Shown: positions 52,282 through 61,315, counted from the stretch's first letter. The stretch: DNA of 64,000 nt from JAAXHF01 sp963665955 (GCA_965231765.1 OZ246887.1:2170001-2234000), one strand, 5' to 3'. Notes: generated by a model not told the origin, from the sequence alone. Program-made: numbers and translations.

Positions 52282-53277
52282 TTATTCGGATTGACGAGAA
52301 ATCTTCTCCGGACGTTGGCGCTCTGAAAGTGCGCTAACTATCGTTGCCGTCTTGATCTGTTTTGTACCATTCAAGATGCAATCTTTTGCAGTATCATCAC
52401 ACGCTCGTGCGACCTCAGCATGGCTAAGCCGGTTTGCTGCTTCATGGATCTGCTTCCATTGCAGACGTTTGGTCAGGAAAGCGTGAAGACGGTTTCGGAT
52501 AAGCTCGCCTACCTGTGCTGGGTTAGGTCGAGCATAGTGAATAACATCGTCAAAACGTCGAAACAGAGCCTCGTCCAGCATGACCTCATAGTTTGTAGCT
52601 GCAAGAATAAGACTGTCCGATTCATCTTGCTCAAGGAATTGTAGAAAGGAACTGAGCACTCGCCGAATCTCGCCAACGTCGTTCTTTGCCCCTCGATCGC
52701 TGCCGATCGCGTCAAATTCGTCAAAGAAGTAAACGCCGCGTGTCTGAGTCATCGCTTCAAAGATAAGTGCTAGTTTCGCAGCAGTCTCCCCCATGAACTT
52801 CGTAATGAGCCCGTGGAACTCGACAGAGAAAAGCGGGAGTTTCAGTTCACCAGCTAGAGCAGAGGCAGTCATTGTCTTTCCGCACCCTGGTGGGCCGAGA
52901 AGGAGCAACTTCCGCCGTGCCGATAGATTATATTCTCGGAGTTTTGCTTGACTACGGTACTCGCGAATGACGCGGAGAAGCCGGTTATGCGTATCGTCTG
53001 TAAGAACCATCTCGGAAAATTGGGTCTTGGGATAAGTGATTGTAAGTAGACCAGCGAGTTCACCTGTCGGACGCGCAATCGGAACGGCACCGCTGATCTT
53101 TCCTATGGTCTGTTTCTTCTTAATCTCGTCGACGAGATCGCGAAGTTCCTGAGCGAGTTTACCTTTACCTGCCCTTGCAGAATGAGCGGCGATCTGCAGG
53201 GCGACAGAAACAAAATGGTCTCTGTTGCCCTCAGAATAGCTTTTCAATAGAGCTTTAACTTGTTCAGCTGTTGCCAT
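52282..53277 (-). CDS. ietA: IetA-like AAA ATPase
   Basis: A 331-residue AAA+ ATPase. The N-terminal helical domain (ATAEQVKALLKSYSEGN, FVSVALQIAAHSARAGKG) is typical of the partner ATPase of subtilase-containing modules. Walker A is GPPGCGKT at about residues 128-135, Walker B is VYFFDEFDAIGSD, and the arginine-finger region FRRFDDVI follows. In ietAS of Agrobacterium plasmids the ATPase counteracts the protease, and ietAS was later reported as an antiphage system. The ATG at 53277 is preferred; upstream in-frame ATGs add 7 or 16 residues. It is upstream of IetS in one operon. Confidence 0.85.
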   Translation of the reverse strand: MATAEQVKALLKSYSEGNRDHFVSVALQIAAHSARAGKGKLAQELRDLVDEIKKKQTIGKISGAVPIARPTGELAGLLTITYPKTQFSEMVLTDDTHNRLLRVIREYRSQAKLREYNLSARRKLLLLGPPGCGKTMTASALAGELKLPLFSVEFHGLITKFMGETAAKLALIFEAMTQTRGVYFFDEFDAIGSDRGAKNDVGEIRRVLSSFLQFLEQDESDSLILAATNYEVMLDEALFRRFDDVIHYARPNPAQVGELIRNRLHAFLTKRLQWKQIHEAANRLSHAEVARACDDTAKDCILNGTKQIKTATIVSALSERQRPEKISRQSE

Positions 53278-53398
53278 CCATCCCTCGTATCTCGCCATGC
53301 TATCGTAGTTCGAAGGAGGAGTCATCCTCTACAAAAAGGAAGTGCCCGACAAAGGGCTAGAAGCCCGTGCCACTAGAAAAAACCAGCAGCAGCCTCTC

Positions 53399-55666
53399 TC
53401 ACTCAGACAACGGTCCCTCAGCCGCAAATCGGCGCAACACATTATCCGTAATCCGTGAGACGTTGTTATCATACTGATTGTGAGACAAAGCGCCGCCCCA
53501 GGCGATTGAGCTGGCTGAGAATACCGCTCCGCCTTTTGGACACTCAAAATACACCATATCAGCCCGGACTTTGGAATTAACCGTGCCGCCTTGTTGCGAG
53601 TCACTCATCAGGACTTCTTCAATCACATGCTGATAGGAATCCGAATGTCCGGATGAGGAAGCCAGGACAAGCGCATGGGCGGGTGTGCCTAGCGACCGCT
53701 CAGCCCGGTCCATCTCAAAGCCAGCTGCACCATAGTTTAAGACTAGCGAGTCAAAGTCACCGATGGCTTCTTCTGCACCAATCCCCTCAAAAATAAACCC
53801 TGCGCGTGGATCAAGGCTGTCAGGCTGGCGCTGGTACGCAGCACTGATATCAAAGCCTTGGGTGGTGAAGCCAACACCGACCAGGCGTTGGGGGGCTCTG
53901 CCGCGTGAACGCCACATGCCTCCGGGCTCTCCGGTTGTGCTGAGATAATATTCGCCAGGTTTGGCTTGCCAGCTGCGTGTGCCGCCCCAGCGCCGGACTT
54001 CAACAAGGTGTGGACGCCCGTCTGCAAACGCAGTCACCCAATAGAAACCGTTGCCGCCCAGGTACATCAGCCGCCCACCGTTTTGCAGGTAGGTCTCTAA
54101 CGCATCCAGCATCGGCCCAGACCAATACTCGGGGTGACTGCCAGTGATGATAACTTTGTACCCAGCAAGCAGGTCTACACCTTCAAAATGCAGATTCTCA
54201 TCGGTAATGACGTCAAAGGTATAGTCCTTGGCGTCGAGCCAGTCGATCAAATGCAGGTCGGCTGGGAACTGGTGCGGGCAGTTGAGGGCGCGCATGTGGT
54301 AGCGTGGCCGCATATTCATGATCGGCCGCAGACGTGAGGAATAACACACGCCACTGCCATCGGTATGGTGGTCATACAGACTCACCAGGCCGTTGTCGGC
54401 TGAATACTGATCTTCAGCAGTGATATCGCCTTGTTTTTGGTTCGGTGCTAACTCCAGTGAAATTTCGGTCAATTGCTCATTGGCGTAGGCCAGATAACTA
54501 TTAGTTGGGGCCAGAAAGGCGATCTCGGCGGTTGCTTTCCCTTTTGGTGGGCGGACAAAAAACGGAATATGGTCTTCACTACTGTCAGTGCGCAAGCGAG
54601 CAGCATACACCCCGCTTTTGAAATCGGTTGGCAGTGTCCACTCGAAATCGACCTGCCAGCGGGCATCATCAAGGTCGTCGTCGTGAAAATGGATCGCCCC
54701 GTATTCGCGCAAGGCGTATTGGAAGTTGGTTTCCTGTCCACTCCAGTTATAGCCCGTCATTCCGCGGGCGGGCATATTGACGGTCTGACCGTGCAAACCA
54801 TGCGGCGAGGTGTCGATGACATTTTGCGAGGGAATCTCAGCCGAAAAATTCCAGGCGGCGACAAGCGTGTCACCAAAGGCAAGCGGCGACGCTCCGCGTT
54901 GGAGGGCTATCAGCTCTTCCCGACTCAGCGCTCGTTGGAACACACATGGGCTGTCAATCTTGCCATTGAAATGTCCGCCAATGCTCGGCTGGACCGGCTG
55001 GGTAGGCTGGCTCGGCTGGCTCGGCGGACCATCGGCTCCGGACTGCCACAGTCCAGCCAGCACGAAATCGGTCTCAGTAGATTGTATCGTCCGGAGTTGG
55101 GTCGCTGCCGTCTCATTCGCCCGGGTCTTATCGTGTGGCCACGTTCGCACCGGTTCTTGATACACAGATATCGTCGCACTTTGCGCGTCAAACGTCGCAG
55201 CTACAAAATACCACTCGGCCGCTCGGAGCGGCGTATCCATACGGACCTGTTGCCTGCGACCTTCGGAGTCACTCACCCACAGTGCTAAGACGCCGCCTGC
55301 GTCAAGCACTAAACCATAACCACCCTCAGCATCTGACCATTTCGTCAGAATGCCTTGCACGCCTTTTTGCGGCGTTGTGGGATAGATCCAGGCCTGCAAG
55401 GTGAAACCGTGCTGAAGACGTAAAGCTGGGCTATCGGGCACGATGACATGCGAGCCCGTGCGTATGACTTGCCGACGGCCTGGATACTCACCACTCACAG
55501 TCGTTGAGATGACTGCCTCTTTGAACCCCGGTCCGTGCGGCTGAGGATCGCCGTGGATCAAGCGCACAATATCTGCCTGATACGTCGGCTGTTCACAACT
55601 CACATAAAAACGAATGGTCTCGCCTGGCGCGGCACTCAGTTGATCAGCGTAGCCAACAATCTGCAT
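53399..55666 (-). CDS. N,N-dimethylformamidase beta-subunit-like protein with LamG domain
   Basis: A 755-residue protein. Residues 1-60 are a beta domain, 60-270 a LamG/concanavalin-like domain (FTLQAWIYPTTPQKGVQGIL, WYFVAATFDAQSATISVYQ) with a PSQPSQPTQPVQPS low-complexity linker. The C-terminal part matches the large subunit of N,N-dimethylformamidase (IAFLAPTNSYLAYANEQL, DHHTDGSGVCYSSRLRPIMN, VIITGSHPEYWS, GGRLMYLGGNGFYW). DMFase releases dimethylamine from dimethylformamide; here some other amide may be used. GAGGAAGAGG precedes the ATG. No small subunit gene is adjacent. Confidence 0.87.
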   Translation of the reverse strand: MQIVGYADQLSAAPGETIRFYVSCEQPTYQADIVRLIHGDPQPHGPGFKEAVISTTVSGEYPGRRQVIRTGSHVIVPDSPALRLQHGFTLQAWIYPTTPQKGVQGILTKWSDAEGGYGLVLDAGGVLALWVSDSEGRRQQVRMDTPLRAAEWYFVAATFDAQSATISVYQEPVRTWPHDKTRANETAATQLRTIQSTETDFVLAGLWQSGADGPPSQPSQPTQPVQPSIGGHFNGKIDSPCVFQRALSREELIALQRGASPLAFGDTLVAAWNFSAEIPSQNVIDTSPHGLHGQTVNMPARGMTGYNWSGQETNFQYALREYGAIHFHDDDLDDARWQVDFEWTLPTDFKSGVYAARLRTDSSEDHIPFFVRPPKGKATAEIAFLAPTNSYLAYANEQLTEISLELAPNQKQGDITAEDQYSADNGLVSLYDHHTDGSGVCYSSRLRPIMNMRPRYHMRALNCPHQFPADLHLIDWLDAKDYTFDVITDENLHFEGVDLLAGYKVIITGSHPEYWSGPMLDALETYLQNGGRLMYLGGNGFYWVTAFADGRPHLVEVRRWGGTRSWQAKPGEYYLSTTGEPGGMWRSRGRAPQRLVGVGFTTQGFDISAAYQRQPDSLDPRAGFIFEGIGAEEAIGDFDSLVLNYGAAGFEMDRAERSLGTPAHALVLASSSGHSDSYQHVIEEVLMSDSQQGGTVNSKVRADMVYFECPKGGAVFSASSIAWGGALSHNQYDNNVSRITDNVLRRFAAEGPLSE

Positions 55667-55700
55667 AGTCCTCTTCCTCTCCAGATAGAAGAAGTCCCAA

Positions 55701-56321
55701 TCAATGGCCTAATCCTGGGATTGCTTCTAGATGCGGTAAAGGGCGCCCAATGACATCCGAAAAAAGCATCAGCACCCGATGCGTGATACCCCACACCGCC
55801 TGCTCGCGGTAGTCAATGGCCGGATACCACAACGAGACCTCCTGCGTCGGCAGATTCAGACAGGTCGCATTGTGCTCATCCCACAGATGCGCCAGCGGTA
55901 TCCAGTACACCTCCCCGACTTCATCATTGGGGGTGAAGGCAGCAAGAGTCGGTCCCACGTAATGCACAAACGGCGCAAGAAACAGGAGTCGGTCCCGGCC
56001 ACGCAGCAGGATCGATATTTCAGCCAGTGCGCCGAGTCGGTGCACTGGCTCCAAAACAAGGCCGACTTCTTCATGCGTTTCGCGCTCAGCCGTCTCTTGT
56101 AAACTTGCATCCTGTGGGTCAGCCCGGCCACCCGGCAGTGCCATATCGCCTGACCATGGATCCCCGGCCTTCTCCGCCCGACGGATGACACACAGGTGTA
56201 AATCAGATTCAGCACCAGCTAACACAATGGCCACAGCAGTACGGTTGCGATCGAGCTGGCCGCTCGTCTGACGTGGCGGGTGCGCTGTCAAGGCTTTTTG
56301 TATGGCGTCGATGCTAAACAA
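55701..56321 (-). CDS. NUDIX hydrolase, CoA pyrophosphatase-like
   Basis: A 206-residue NUDIX hydrolase. The Nudix box is GGRADPQDASLQETAERETHEEVGL, matching GX5EX7REUXEEXGU closely, and LPGGR...AVAIVL upstream fits CoA/NADH pyrophosphatase-type (MutT-like CoAse) enzymes. It would hydrolyse CoA or another nucleoside diphosphate-linked compound. The frame is open to TTG at 56345, but GGAGAGGAG is placed for a TTG start at 56321, which I use. It lies downstream of the divergent HbpS-like gene region. Confidence 0.82.
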   Translation of the reverse strand: MFSIDAIQKALTAHPPRQTSGQLDRNRTAVAIVLAGAESDLHLCVIRRAEKAGDPWSGDMALPGGRADPQDASLQETAERETHEEVGLVLEPVHRLGALAEISILLRGRDRLLFLAPFVHYVGPTLAAFTPNDEVGEVYWIPLAHLWDEHNATCLNLPTQEVSLWYPAIDYREQAVWGITHRVLMLFSDVIGRPLPHLEAIPGLGH

Positions 56322-56454
56322 AGTGACTCTCCTCTCCTGCGGCAATTATTCTGTAGTTCGACTCCTTTTGTCAAACCAACTGTCCCAAAATCGTATCGTG
56401 AACTTGACGACGCCAGGGGAGCAGAGTACGGATGGCAACACAGGAGGACTCACG

Positions 56455-56874
56455 ATGGCCAAAACGTATGCCAGACAGATGTTGTCGTATGAGACCGCTG
56501 CCAAGATGGTGGCTGCGGCCGTAGCGAAAGCCGGAGAGCTGGGCTGCAAACAGAACGTTGCCGTGATTGATAGCGGGGGGAATCTGAAAGCACTTGCGTG
56601 TATGGATGGTGCCCTGCTGCTCGGCATTGAAGGTTGTCAACGCAAGGCGTTTACGGCGCTCTTTGGCGTAGGCACCCAAGATCTGTACAGCGCCATTAAG
56701 GACAATCAGTCACTTGTCATTGGCCTGTCTCATTTCCCACGGGCGACTCTGGTCGGCGGTGGGCTGCCGATTATGATCAATGGCGAAGTGGTCGGCGGTA
56801 TTGGTGTAGGTGGTGGCACGGTAGACGAAGACGTGGCCTGCTCCCAAGCCGGACTCGACGCAATTACAGACTAA
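56455..56874 (+). CDS. Heme-binding/GlcG-HbpS (DUF336) family protein
   Basis: A 139-residue GlcG/HbpS-like protein. The fold runs AKTYARQMLSYETAAKMVAAAVAKAGELGC, VAVIDSGGNLKALACMDGA, QRKAFTALFGVG and GGLPIMINGEVVGGIGVGGGT. The family binds small ligands such as heme, and some members associate with 2-hydroxy acid or diol metabolism. It has no signal peptide here, so it is cytoplasmic. AGGAGG precedes the ATG. It is 24 bases upstream of the acetamidase/formamidase gene, likely cotranscribed. Confidence 0.83.
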   Translation: MAKTYARQMLSYETAAKMVAAAVAKAGELGCKQNVAVIDSGGNLKALACMDGALLLGIEGCQRKAFTALFGVGTQDLYSAIKDNQSLVIGLSHFPRATLVGGGLPIMINGEVVGGIGVGGGTVDEDVACSQAGLDAITD

Positions 56875-56898
56875 TCGCCCATAGAAAGGAAACCTCCG

Positions 56899-57765
56899 AT
56901 GCAAACTATCAGCAAAGATCATATTGTACGAACGTTTGATGCCACCCATCCTCCGGCTGCTCGGGTCCGAGCCGGGGAAGTGTTTGTGATGGAAACCAAT
57001 GACCGCTTCAAAGACTGGAACGCAGGCGGGGAATGGCCTATGGAACAGCTCACGGTTATGACTGGGCCGGTGTACGTCGAAGGTGTTCAGCCCGGTCAGG
57101 TCCTCGCCGTTGAAGTCTTAGACATCAAAGCTTCACAGGGGTTTGGCTATGTGCTGGCGATTCCCGGTTTTGGTCTGCTCAAAGACGGGGTCGAGTTTCG
57201 CAAAAAAGTCGTGCCGATTGAGGGCAATCGCATTCGTTACAGTGACACGCTGAGTCTGCCATTTGTCCCCAACATCAGTAAAATCGGACTGGCCCCGGCC
57301 GCAGGCTCCCAGCCGAGCGGTGCGTGTGGCGCGTTTGGCGGGCAGCTGAGCAATAGTCAGCTTGGTCCCGGCTCGACGGTATTTTTGCCAGTCTTCGCGG
57401 AAGGCGGTCTGCTGACGATCGAAGATGTGCACGCAAAAATGGGCGATGGAGAGGCCACTGCTTCAGCGGTGGAGATTGCAGCAACAGTGACTCTGCGTTG
57501 CCATATCGCCGCAGAGCTGCCACTCAGCCAGCCGCTGGTTATCACTCAAGACGAGGTCCAGACGATGGGGACGGACGAAACGGCTGAAGCCGCAGCCCGG
57601 GCAGCCTTGGATGAACTGGCTCGTCTGGTTGTAGACCGCACAGATGCAGATATGACCGAGGCGGCGATGTTAGTCAGTGTGGCAGCAGATCTGCGGATTT
57701 CAGAAATGGCTGGCACGCCGTGCCACATTCGGGCGGCGATGAAGCGGGAGATTCTGGATTTATAG
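56899..57765 (+). CDS. Acetamidase/formamidase family protein, short form
   Basis: A 288-residue acetamidase/formamidase with motifs MTGPVYVEGVQPGQVLAVEVLDI, YVLAIPGFGLLKDGV, FAEGGLLTIEDVHAKMGDGE and VSVAADLRISEMAGTPCH. It is shorter than the copy at 4160 because the insert after the first domain is missing, and this size is the usual one for the family. It would hydrolyse a simple amide. AAAGGAAAC precedes the ATG. Its TAG stop is followed, in the same frame, by a desaturase C-terminal remnant. Confidence 0.87.
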   Translation: MQTISKDHIVRTFDATHPPAARVRAGEVFVMETNDRFKDWNAGGEWPMEQLTVMTGPVYVEGVQPGQVLAVEVLDIKASQGFGYVLAIPGFGLLKDGVEFRKKVVPIEGNRIRYSDTLSLPFVPNISKIGLAPAAGSQPSGACGAFGGQLSNSQLGPGSTVFLPVFAEGGLLTIEDVHAKMGDGEATASAVEIAATVTLRCHIAAELPLSQPLVITQDEVQTMGTDETAEAAARAALDELARLVVDRTDADMTEAAMLVSVAADLRISEMAGTPCHIRAAMKREILDL

Positions 57766-57975
57766 AATGGCCCCCTGAACCTGGTGTCTTTTAATGTGGG
57801 CTACCACTATGAGCATCACGACTTGGTCCAGGTGCCCTGGGTCCGCTTACCCAAAATAAAAGCGCCCGCCCCCGAATGCTACGAGCACCTGCATGCCCAC
57901 CAGTCATGGGGCCGTGTTTTGACCCAATTCCTGTTTGACAAGAAGCTTGACTTGTATAGCCGTATGATCCGCTAG
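57766..57975 (+). pseudogene. C-terminal fragment of a fatty acid desaturase
   Basis: The codons right after the formamidase stop read NGPLNLVSFNVGYHYEHHDL then VPWVRLPKIKAPAPECYEHL and LDLYSRMIR before a TAG. NVGYHYEHHD is the third histidine box of membrane fatty acid/sphingolipid desaturases. Only the last 68 residues remain; the membrane helices and first two His boxes are missing. The formamidase stop and the fragment are in one frame with no spacer, showing a deletion junction. Confidence 0.8.
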
Positions 57976-58034
57976 CAGCCAGCGTACACCCCTGTTCGGC
58001 ATGGTTGTAGGCTGACTGCACGAGTGGATGCCGT

Positions 58035-58385
58035 TCACGAAATCTCGACATCTTCGACAAGGAAGATGCGAGAGTTGGCAAAGTCAACAAATTTCAGCTC
58101 ATCCGGTCGAATAATTTCGAGATACCGGGGATGGCTGAAAGCCACTCCGATATCTTCGACGCTGTCAAACCACAGCTCGGCGATACCATCGAACGGGGGC
58201 TCGTCCTGCGACGGAAAGCCCGGGACAGGATCACTTACAGTGTGTCCTTGTACATATTTGCGGACATAGGCCCAAAACTCGGGCACGCTACGGACCAGGG
58301 GACCGTGCTTGTTTTTCCAATAATCCTGAAACTCAGCGGTTGTCATCCCAGCTTTCCGACGCACGCATCCAACAAATTTGACCAT
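58035..58385 (-). CDS. EthD domain protein
   Basis: A 116-residue ferredoxin-like-fold (dimeric alpha/beta barrel) EthD protein. MVKFVGCVRRKAGMTTAEFQDYWKNKHGPLV is the family start, with the WxxxHGP signature as WKNKHGP, and AELWFDSVEDIGVAFSHPRY and FANSRIFLVEDVEI close it. EthD proteins are small partners or lactonase-like enzymes in degradation pathways. GAGGGAGAATGAGC precedes the ATG. It converges on the desaturase remnant and is divergent from the amidohydrolase downstream. Confidence 0.83.
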   Translation of the reverse strand: MVKFVGCVRRKAGMTTAEFQDYWKNKHGPLVRSVPEFWAYVRKYVQGHTVSDPVPGFPSQDEPPFDGIAELWFDSVEDIGVAFSHPRYLEIIRPDELKFVDFANSRIFLVEDVEIS

Positions 58386-58471
58386 CGCTCATTCTCCCTC
58401 TTCATGAATACAGGCACGTATCGTTGAGCAAAGATCAACAGGTGTCAAGCGCTAGACTCTTGTTGGCTGCC

Positions 58472-58499
58472 GGAGGGGCGATTCGCGAACCGTTCCTAC
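58472..58499. repeat. Degenerate GGGGCGGTTCGCGAACC-type palindrome
   Basis: A 28-base imperfect palindrome (GGAGGGGCGATTCG facing CGAACCGTTCCTAC) in the gap between the EthD gene and the amidohydrolase. It belongs to the same palindromic family as 1813-1834. It is probably a dispersed non-coding repeat. Confidence 0.55.
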
Positions 58500-58615
58500 A
58501 CGCGGGACAGGCCAGCTCAGCATCTTGCAAAAGAACGCACCGATGCTCTAGGATGTGGGGCAGCTTTCTGGATAAGTAATCACTTGTTGTTAATTTGCGA
58601 AGAAAAGGAGCGACA

Positions 58616-59746
58616 ATGTCAGCCAAGCTTGCGGATGGATACGTTTCAGCCGATGGGCATGTGGTCGAGCCAGCCGATTTATGGACCAGCCGAATGGACA
58701 CCCACTTTCGGGATCGGGCACCGCATATAGAAAACCGCAAGTCTATCGACTTCTACGTTGTCGATGGGCTCGACCCAGTTGCTGTCGGTCTCGACGGTGC
58801 AGCCTTGGAACACAAGATTGCTGGACAGGTAGACTCACCTGTCGCCCGCCACTCAGAGACACGGCCGGGAGCATCAGATCCACACGAGCGGCTTAAAGAC
58901 CAAGATCTGGATCACCTCCGAGCCGAGATCATCTATCCGGGCCAGTGGAGCTTGATGTTCTACCGCATTGCAGATGCCGAGTATCAACGTGCAGCCGTTC
59001 AAGTCTACAACGACTGGCTCAGCGAATTCTGTGTCTATGACCCGAATCGTTTACTCGGGGCCGCCATCTTACCCATGCAAGGTCCCTTGGAGTGGGCAGC
59101 TGAGGAAGCCGAACGGGCGGCCAAGATTGGCCTGAAGGCGGTCATGATTCCTGCTGCCGTGCCGGCCAAGCCATATATCCACCCTGACTATGAGCCTTTG
59201 TGGACACGCCTGGAAGAGATTGGCTTACCGGTTGTTGCCCACTCGGGCACGGCGGCTGATATCGGCGCCTCAACACATGAAAAGGCACGGCGTGTCGGTC
59301 CTGGAATGGCGTTTATGGATGAGAAAGCGTTTCAACCCATGAATGCTTTGACTGAGCTGATTTGGAGTGGTGCCCCGCAGCGCTATCCCCAGCTCAAGTT
59401 CATCATCTCAGAGGGCGGGATTGGTTGGATTGCGTGTATCTTGCGCCTGATGGATCACTGGTGGGAAGATCACCACCGCTGGATACAACCCAAGCTTGAC
59501 GAGACACCCAGCATCTATTTTAAGCGCCAATTCTGGGCCACGTTTGAAGACGACCGAGCCGGGATTCTGACCCGTGAACTGATTGGCGTCGATCGCTTGA
59601 TGTGGGGCGCGGACTATCCGCATACTGAGGGCACCTTTCCGAAGTCTCAGCAGCAGATTGAGCAGGACTTTATTGGGGTGCCTGAAGACGAGGTGTATCA
59701 GATGGTGATTGGCAATGCAGCGAGGTTGTTTGGGTTGGAGGTGTAG
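58616..59746 (+). CDS. Amidohydrolase-2 family metal-dependent hydrolase
   Basis: A 376-residue amidohydrolase. The start is YVSADGHVVEPADLWTSRMD with the metal motif DGHVVEP, then AAILPMQGPLEWAAEEAERAAKIGLKAVMIP, LPVVAHSGTAADIG, FIISEGGIGWIA and the end VDRLMWGADYPHTEGTFP with the metal-binding Asp. It is a clear paralogue of the protein at 1889-3016 (SLDNHVYEPPDLWTSR; NLLWGADYPHFESTFP). It would act on a cyclic or aromatic acid. AAAGGAGC precedes the ATG at 58616. It faces an exported amidohydrolase in the convergent gene. Confidence 0.87.
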   Translation: MSAKLADGYVSADGHVVEPADLWTSRMDTHFRDRAPHIENRKSIDFYVVDGLDPVAVGLDGAALEHKIAGQVDSPVARHSETRPGASDPHERLKDQDLDHLRAEIIYPGQWSLMFYRIADAEYQRAAVQVYNDWLSEFCVYDPNRLLGAAILPMQGPLEWAAEEAERAAKIGLKAVMIPAAVPAKPYIHPDYEPLWTRLEEIGLPVVAHSGTAADIGASTHEKARRVGPGMAFMDEKAFQPMNALTELIWSGAPQRYPQLKFIISEGGIGWIACILRLMDHWWEDHHRWIQPKLDETPSIYFKRQFWATFEDDRAGILTRELIGVDRLMWGADYPHTEGTFPKSQQQIEQDFIGVPEDEVYQMVIGNAARLFGLEV

Positions 59747-59888
59747 AGCGAACTCGGATTGAGGCGCCGCTAGGGCTCGCTCAAAATTGGTCAGGCTCTG
59801 GCCTTGACGATAGAGTGCGAGGAGTGCGAGTGGAATCCAGTATTTTCTGGCGTCCATTCCCGGCTTGCATTTCGCTTTATCCGGACCC

Positions 59889-61277
59889 CTACTTATAGAT
59901 CTTTCCTCCTTTGACAACGTGGACAACGTTCTGCAAATTGTTGACGTCTTCGAGCACGTTGCCTTTCAGCATGATCACATCGGCCAGTTTCCCAGGCTCG
60001 ATGGTACCCAGGTTCGCCTCTTGTTTCATCAGGATGGCGGGAAACTTCGTTGCTGCGCTGATCGCTTGGAGCGGCGACATGCCGCTGTTGACGAAGAGCT
60101 GGATTTCTCGCCAGGTAGAGTCGGTGTGGAAATTCAGCGGCGTACCAGAATCAGTGCCGACCACGACTCGGACACCAGCGTTGATGAGCTGCCGCCAGCG
60201 TCCTGGTCCCGCGGCGATCCAGTCAGGGGCGTGCCCAAAATATCGGAGTCCGATAAAATTGCTGATTGAGTGTTCCAGATCGTTCACGATGTCTGACGCG
60301 AAGTCTTGTCTCACGGCTTGATTAAAGCGGCGGGCGGGAAAGTCCTGGGTGAGTTTGTAGACCCAAGCCACAACACCTGTTGGCACGACATAGGTCTGCT
60401 TTTCAATAAGGAGTCTGAGCAGGTCATCTGAGTATGCTAATGCCCCAGGTCCGAGCCCAGTATGTTCGATGGTGTCTACGCCAGCCTCGGCCATGGCTCG
60501 GATTTCTGCTTCACCGATGCCGTGCCCAGCCACGATTTTCCCGGCTTGATGCGCCTCGTCAACAATGGCTGCCAACTCGGTCGGTGCCATTTCTGCCCCC
60601 TGGATCAGTTTAATGAAGTCCACCCCGGCGTCGAGCAAATGTTTGGTCTTTGTTCGGGCATCATTTGGACCATCAACGGTCCAGCGAAAAAAGGCCTGGG
60701 CGGCCATATTGTACATGCTGCTCTCAGACAGCGTCTTCTGGAGAATCGGCCCACAGATAAATAGGCGTGGACCAGGAATAGCGCCGCTGTTGATCCGGTC
60801 GCGGACTGCCAGAATATCGTCGAGGTTTGCTCCCATGTCGCGTACACTGGTCACGCCCTGCATCAACAATTGACGGGCACTGGCCGGCATGATCTCGTCT
60901 CGCATGCGCTCACGAAAGATGGGGAAATATTCGTCGTATTTCCCGTGCCCGATTAAGATAAGATGTACATGCAGATCAAATAAGCCTGGCATGATCGTCA
61001 TGCCGCCGGCAGAAATGACCCTAGCGTTATCTGGGATGTCTACCGTTCCCCGAGGGCCAACTGCACGAATCTTCTCCCCCTCGATCAACACGACTGCGTC
61101 ATGCACTGGCGGACCACCGTTACCGTCTACCAGCATACCTTCGACAATTGCCAAGGGCGTATCCTGTTCCTGTACGGGCAAAACAGCCCGTGCTGGGGGA
61201 ATGCTCACCCCTGACACAAGGCTTGCGACGCTTGCGATGATCGCCAGTAAGCACACGCTGTGTATCCGATTTATCAT
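59889..61277 (-). CDS. Exported amidohydrolase (imidazolonepropionase-like)
   Basis: A 462-residue amidohydrolase-1 family protein with an N-terminal signal peptide (SVCLLAIIASVASLVSGVS). Metal ligands are in MPGLFDLHVHLIL, the carboxylated Lys candidate in FIKLIQGAEM, DEAHQAGKIVAGHG, VDTIEHTG, and GTDSGTPLNFH. The C-terminal beta domain ends TIEPGKLADVIMLKGNVLED. It resembles Xaa-Pro/Arg/Lys carboxypeptidases (Sgx9260-like) that act on dipeptides in the periplasm. AGAGG precedes the ATG at 61277. The sequence upstream contains a palindromic repeat and the remnant of another amidohydrolase gene. Confidence 0.87.
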   Translation of the reverse strand: MINRIHSVCLLAIIASVASLVSGVSIPPARAVLPVQEQDTPLAIVEGMLVDGNGGPPVHDAVVLIEGEKIRAVGPRGTVDIPDNARVISAGGMTIMPGLFDLHVHLILIGHGKYDEYFPIFRERMRDEIMPASARQLLMQGVTSVRDMGANLDDILAVRDRINSGAIPGPRLFICGPILQKTLSESSMYNMAAQAFFRWTVDGPNDARTKTKHLLDAGVDFIKLIQGAEMAPTELAAIVDEAHQAGKIVAGHGIGEAEIRAMAEAGVDTIEHTGLGPGALAYSDDLLRLLIEKQTYVVPTGVVAWVYKLTQDFPARRFNQAVRQDFASDIVNDLEHSISNFIGLRYFGHAPDWIAAGPGRWRQLINAGVRVVVGTDSGTPLNFHTDSTWREIQLFVNSGMSPLQAISAATKFPAILMKQEANLGTIEPGKLADVIMLKGNVLEDVNNLQNVVHVVKGGKIYK

Positions 61278-61315
61278 AGGTGCCTCTTTCAATTTTCCCT
61301 CATTCGAGATCCTTT

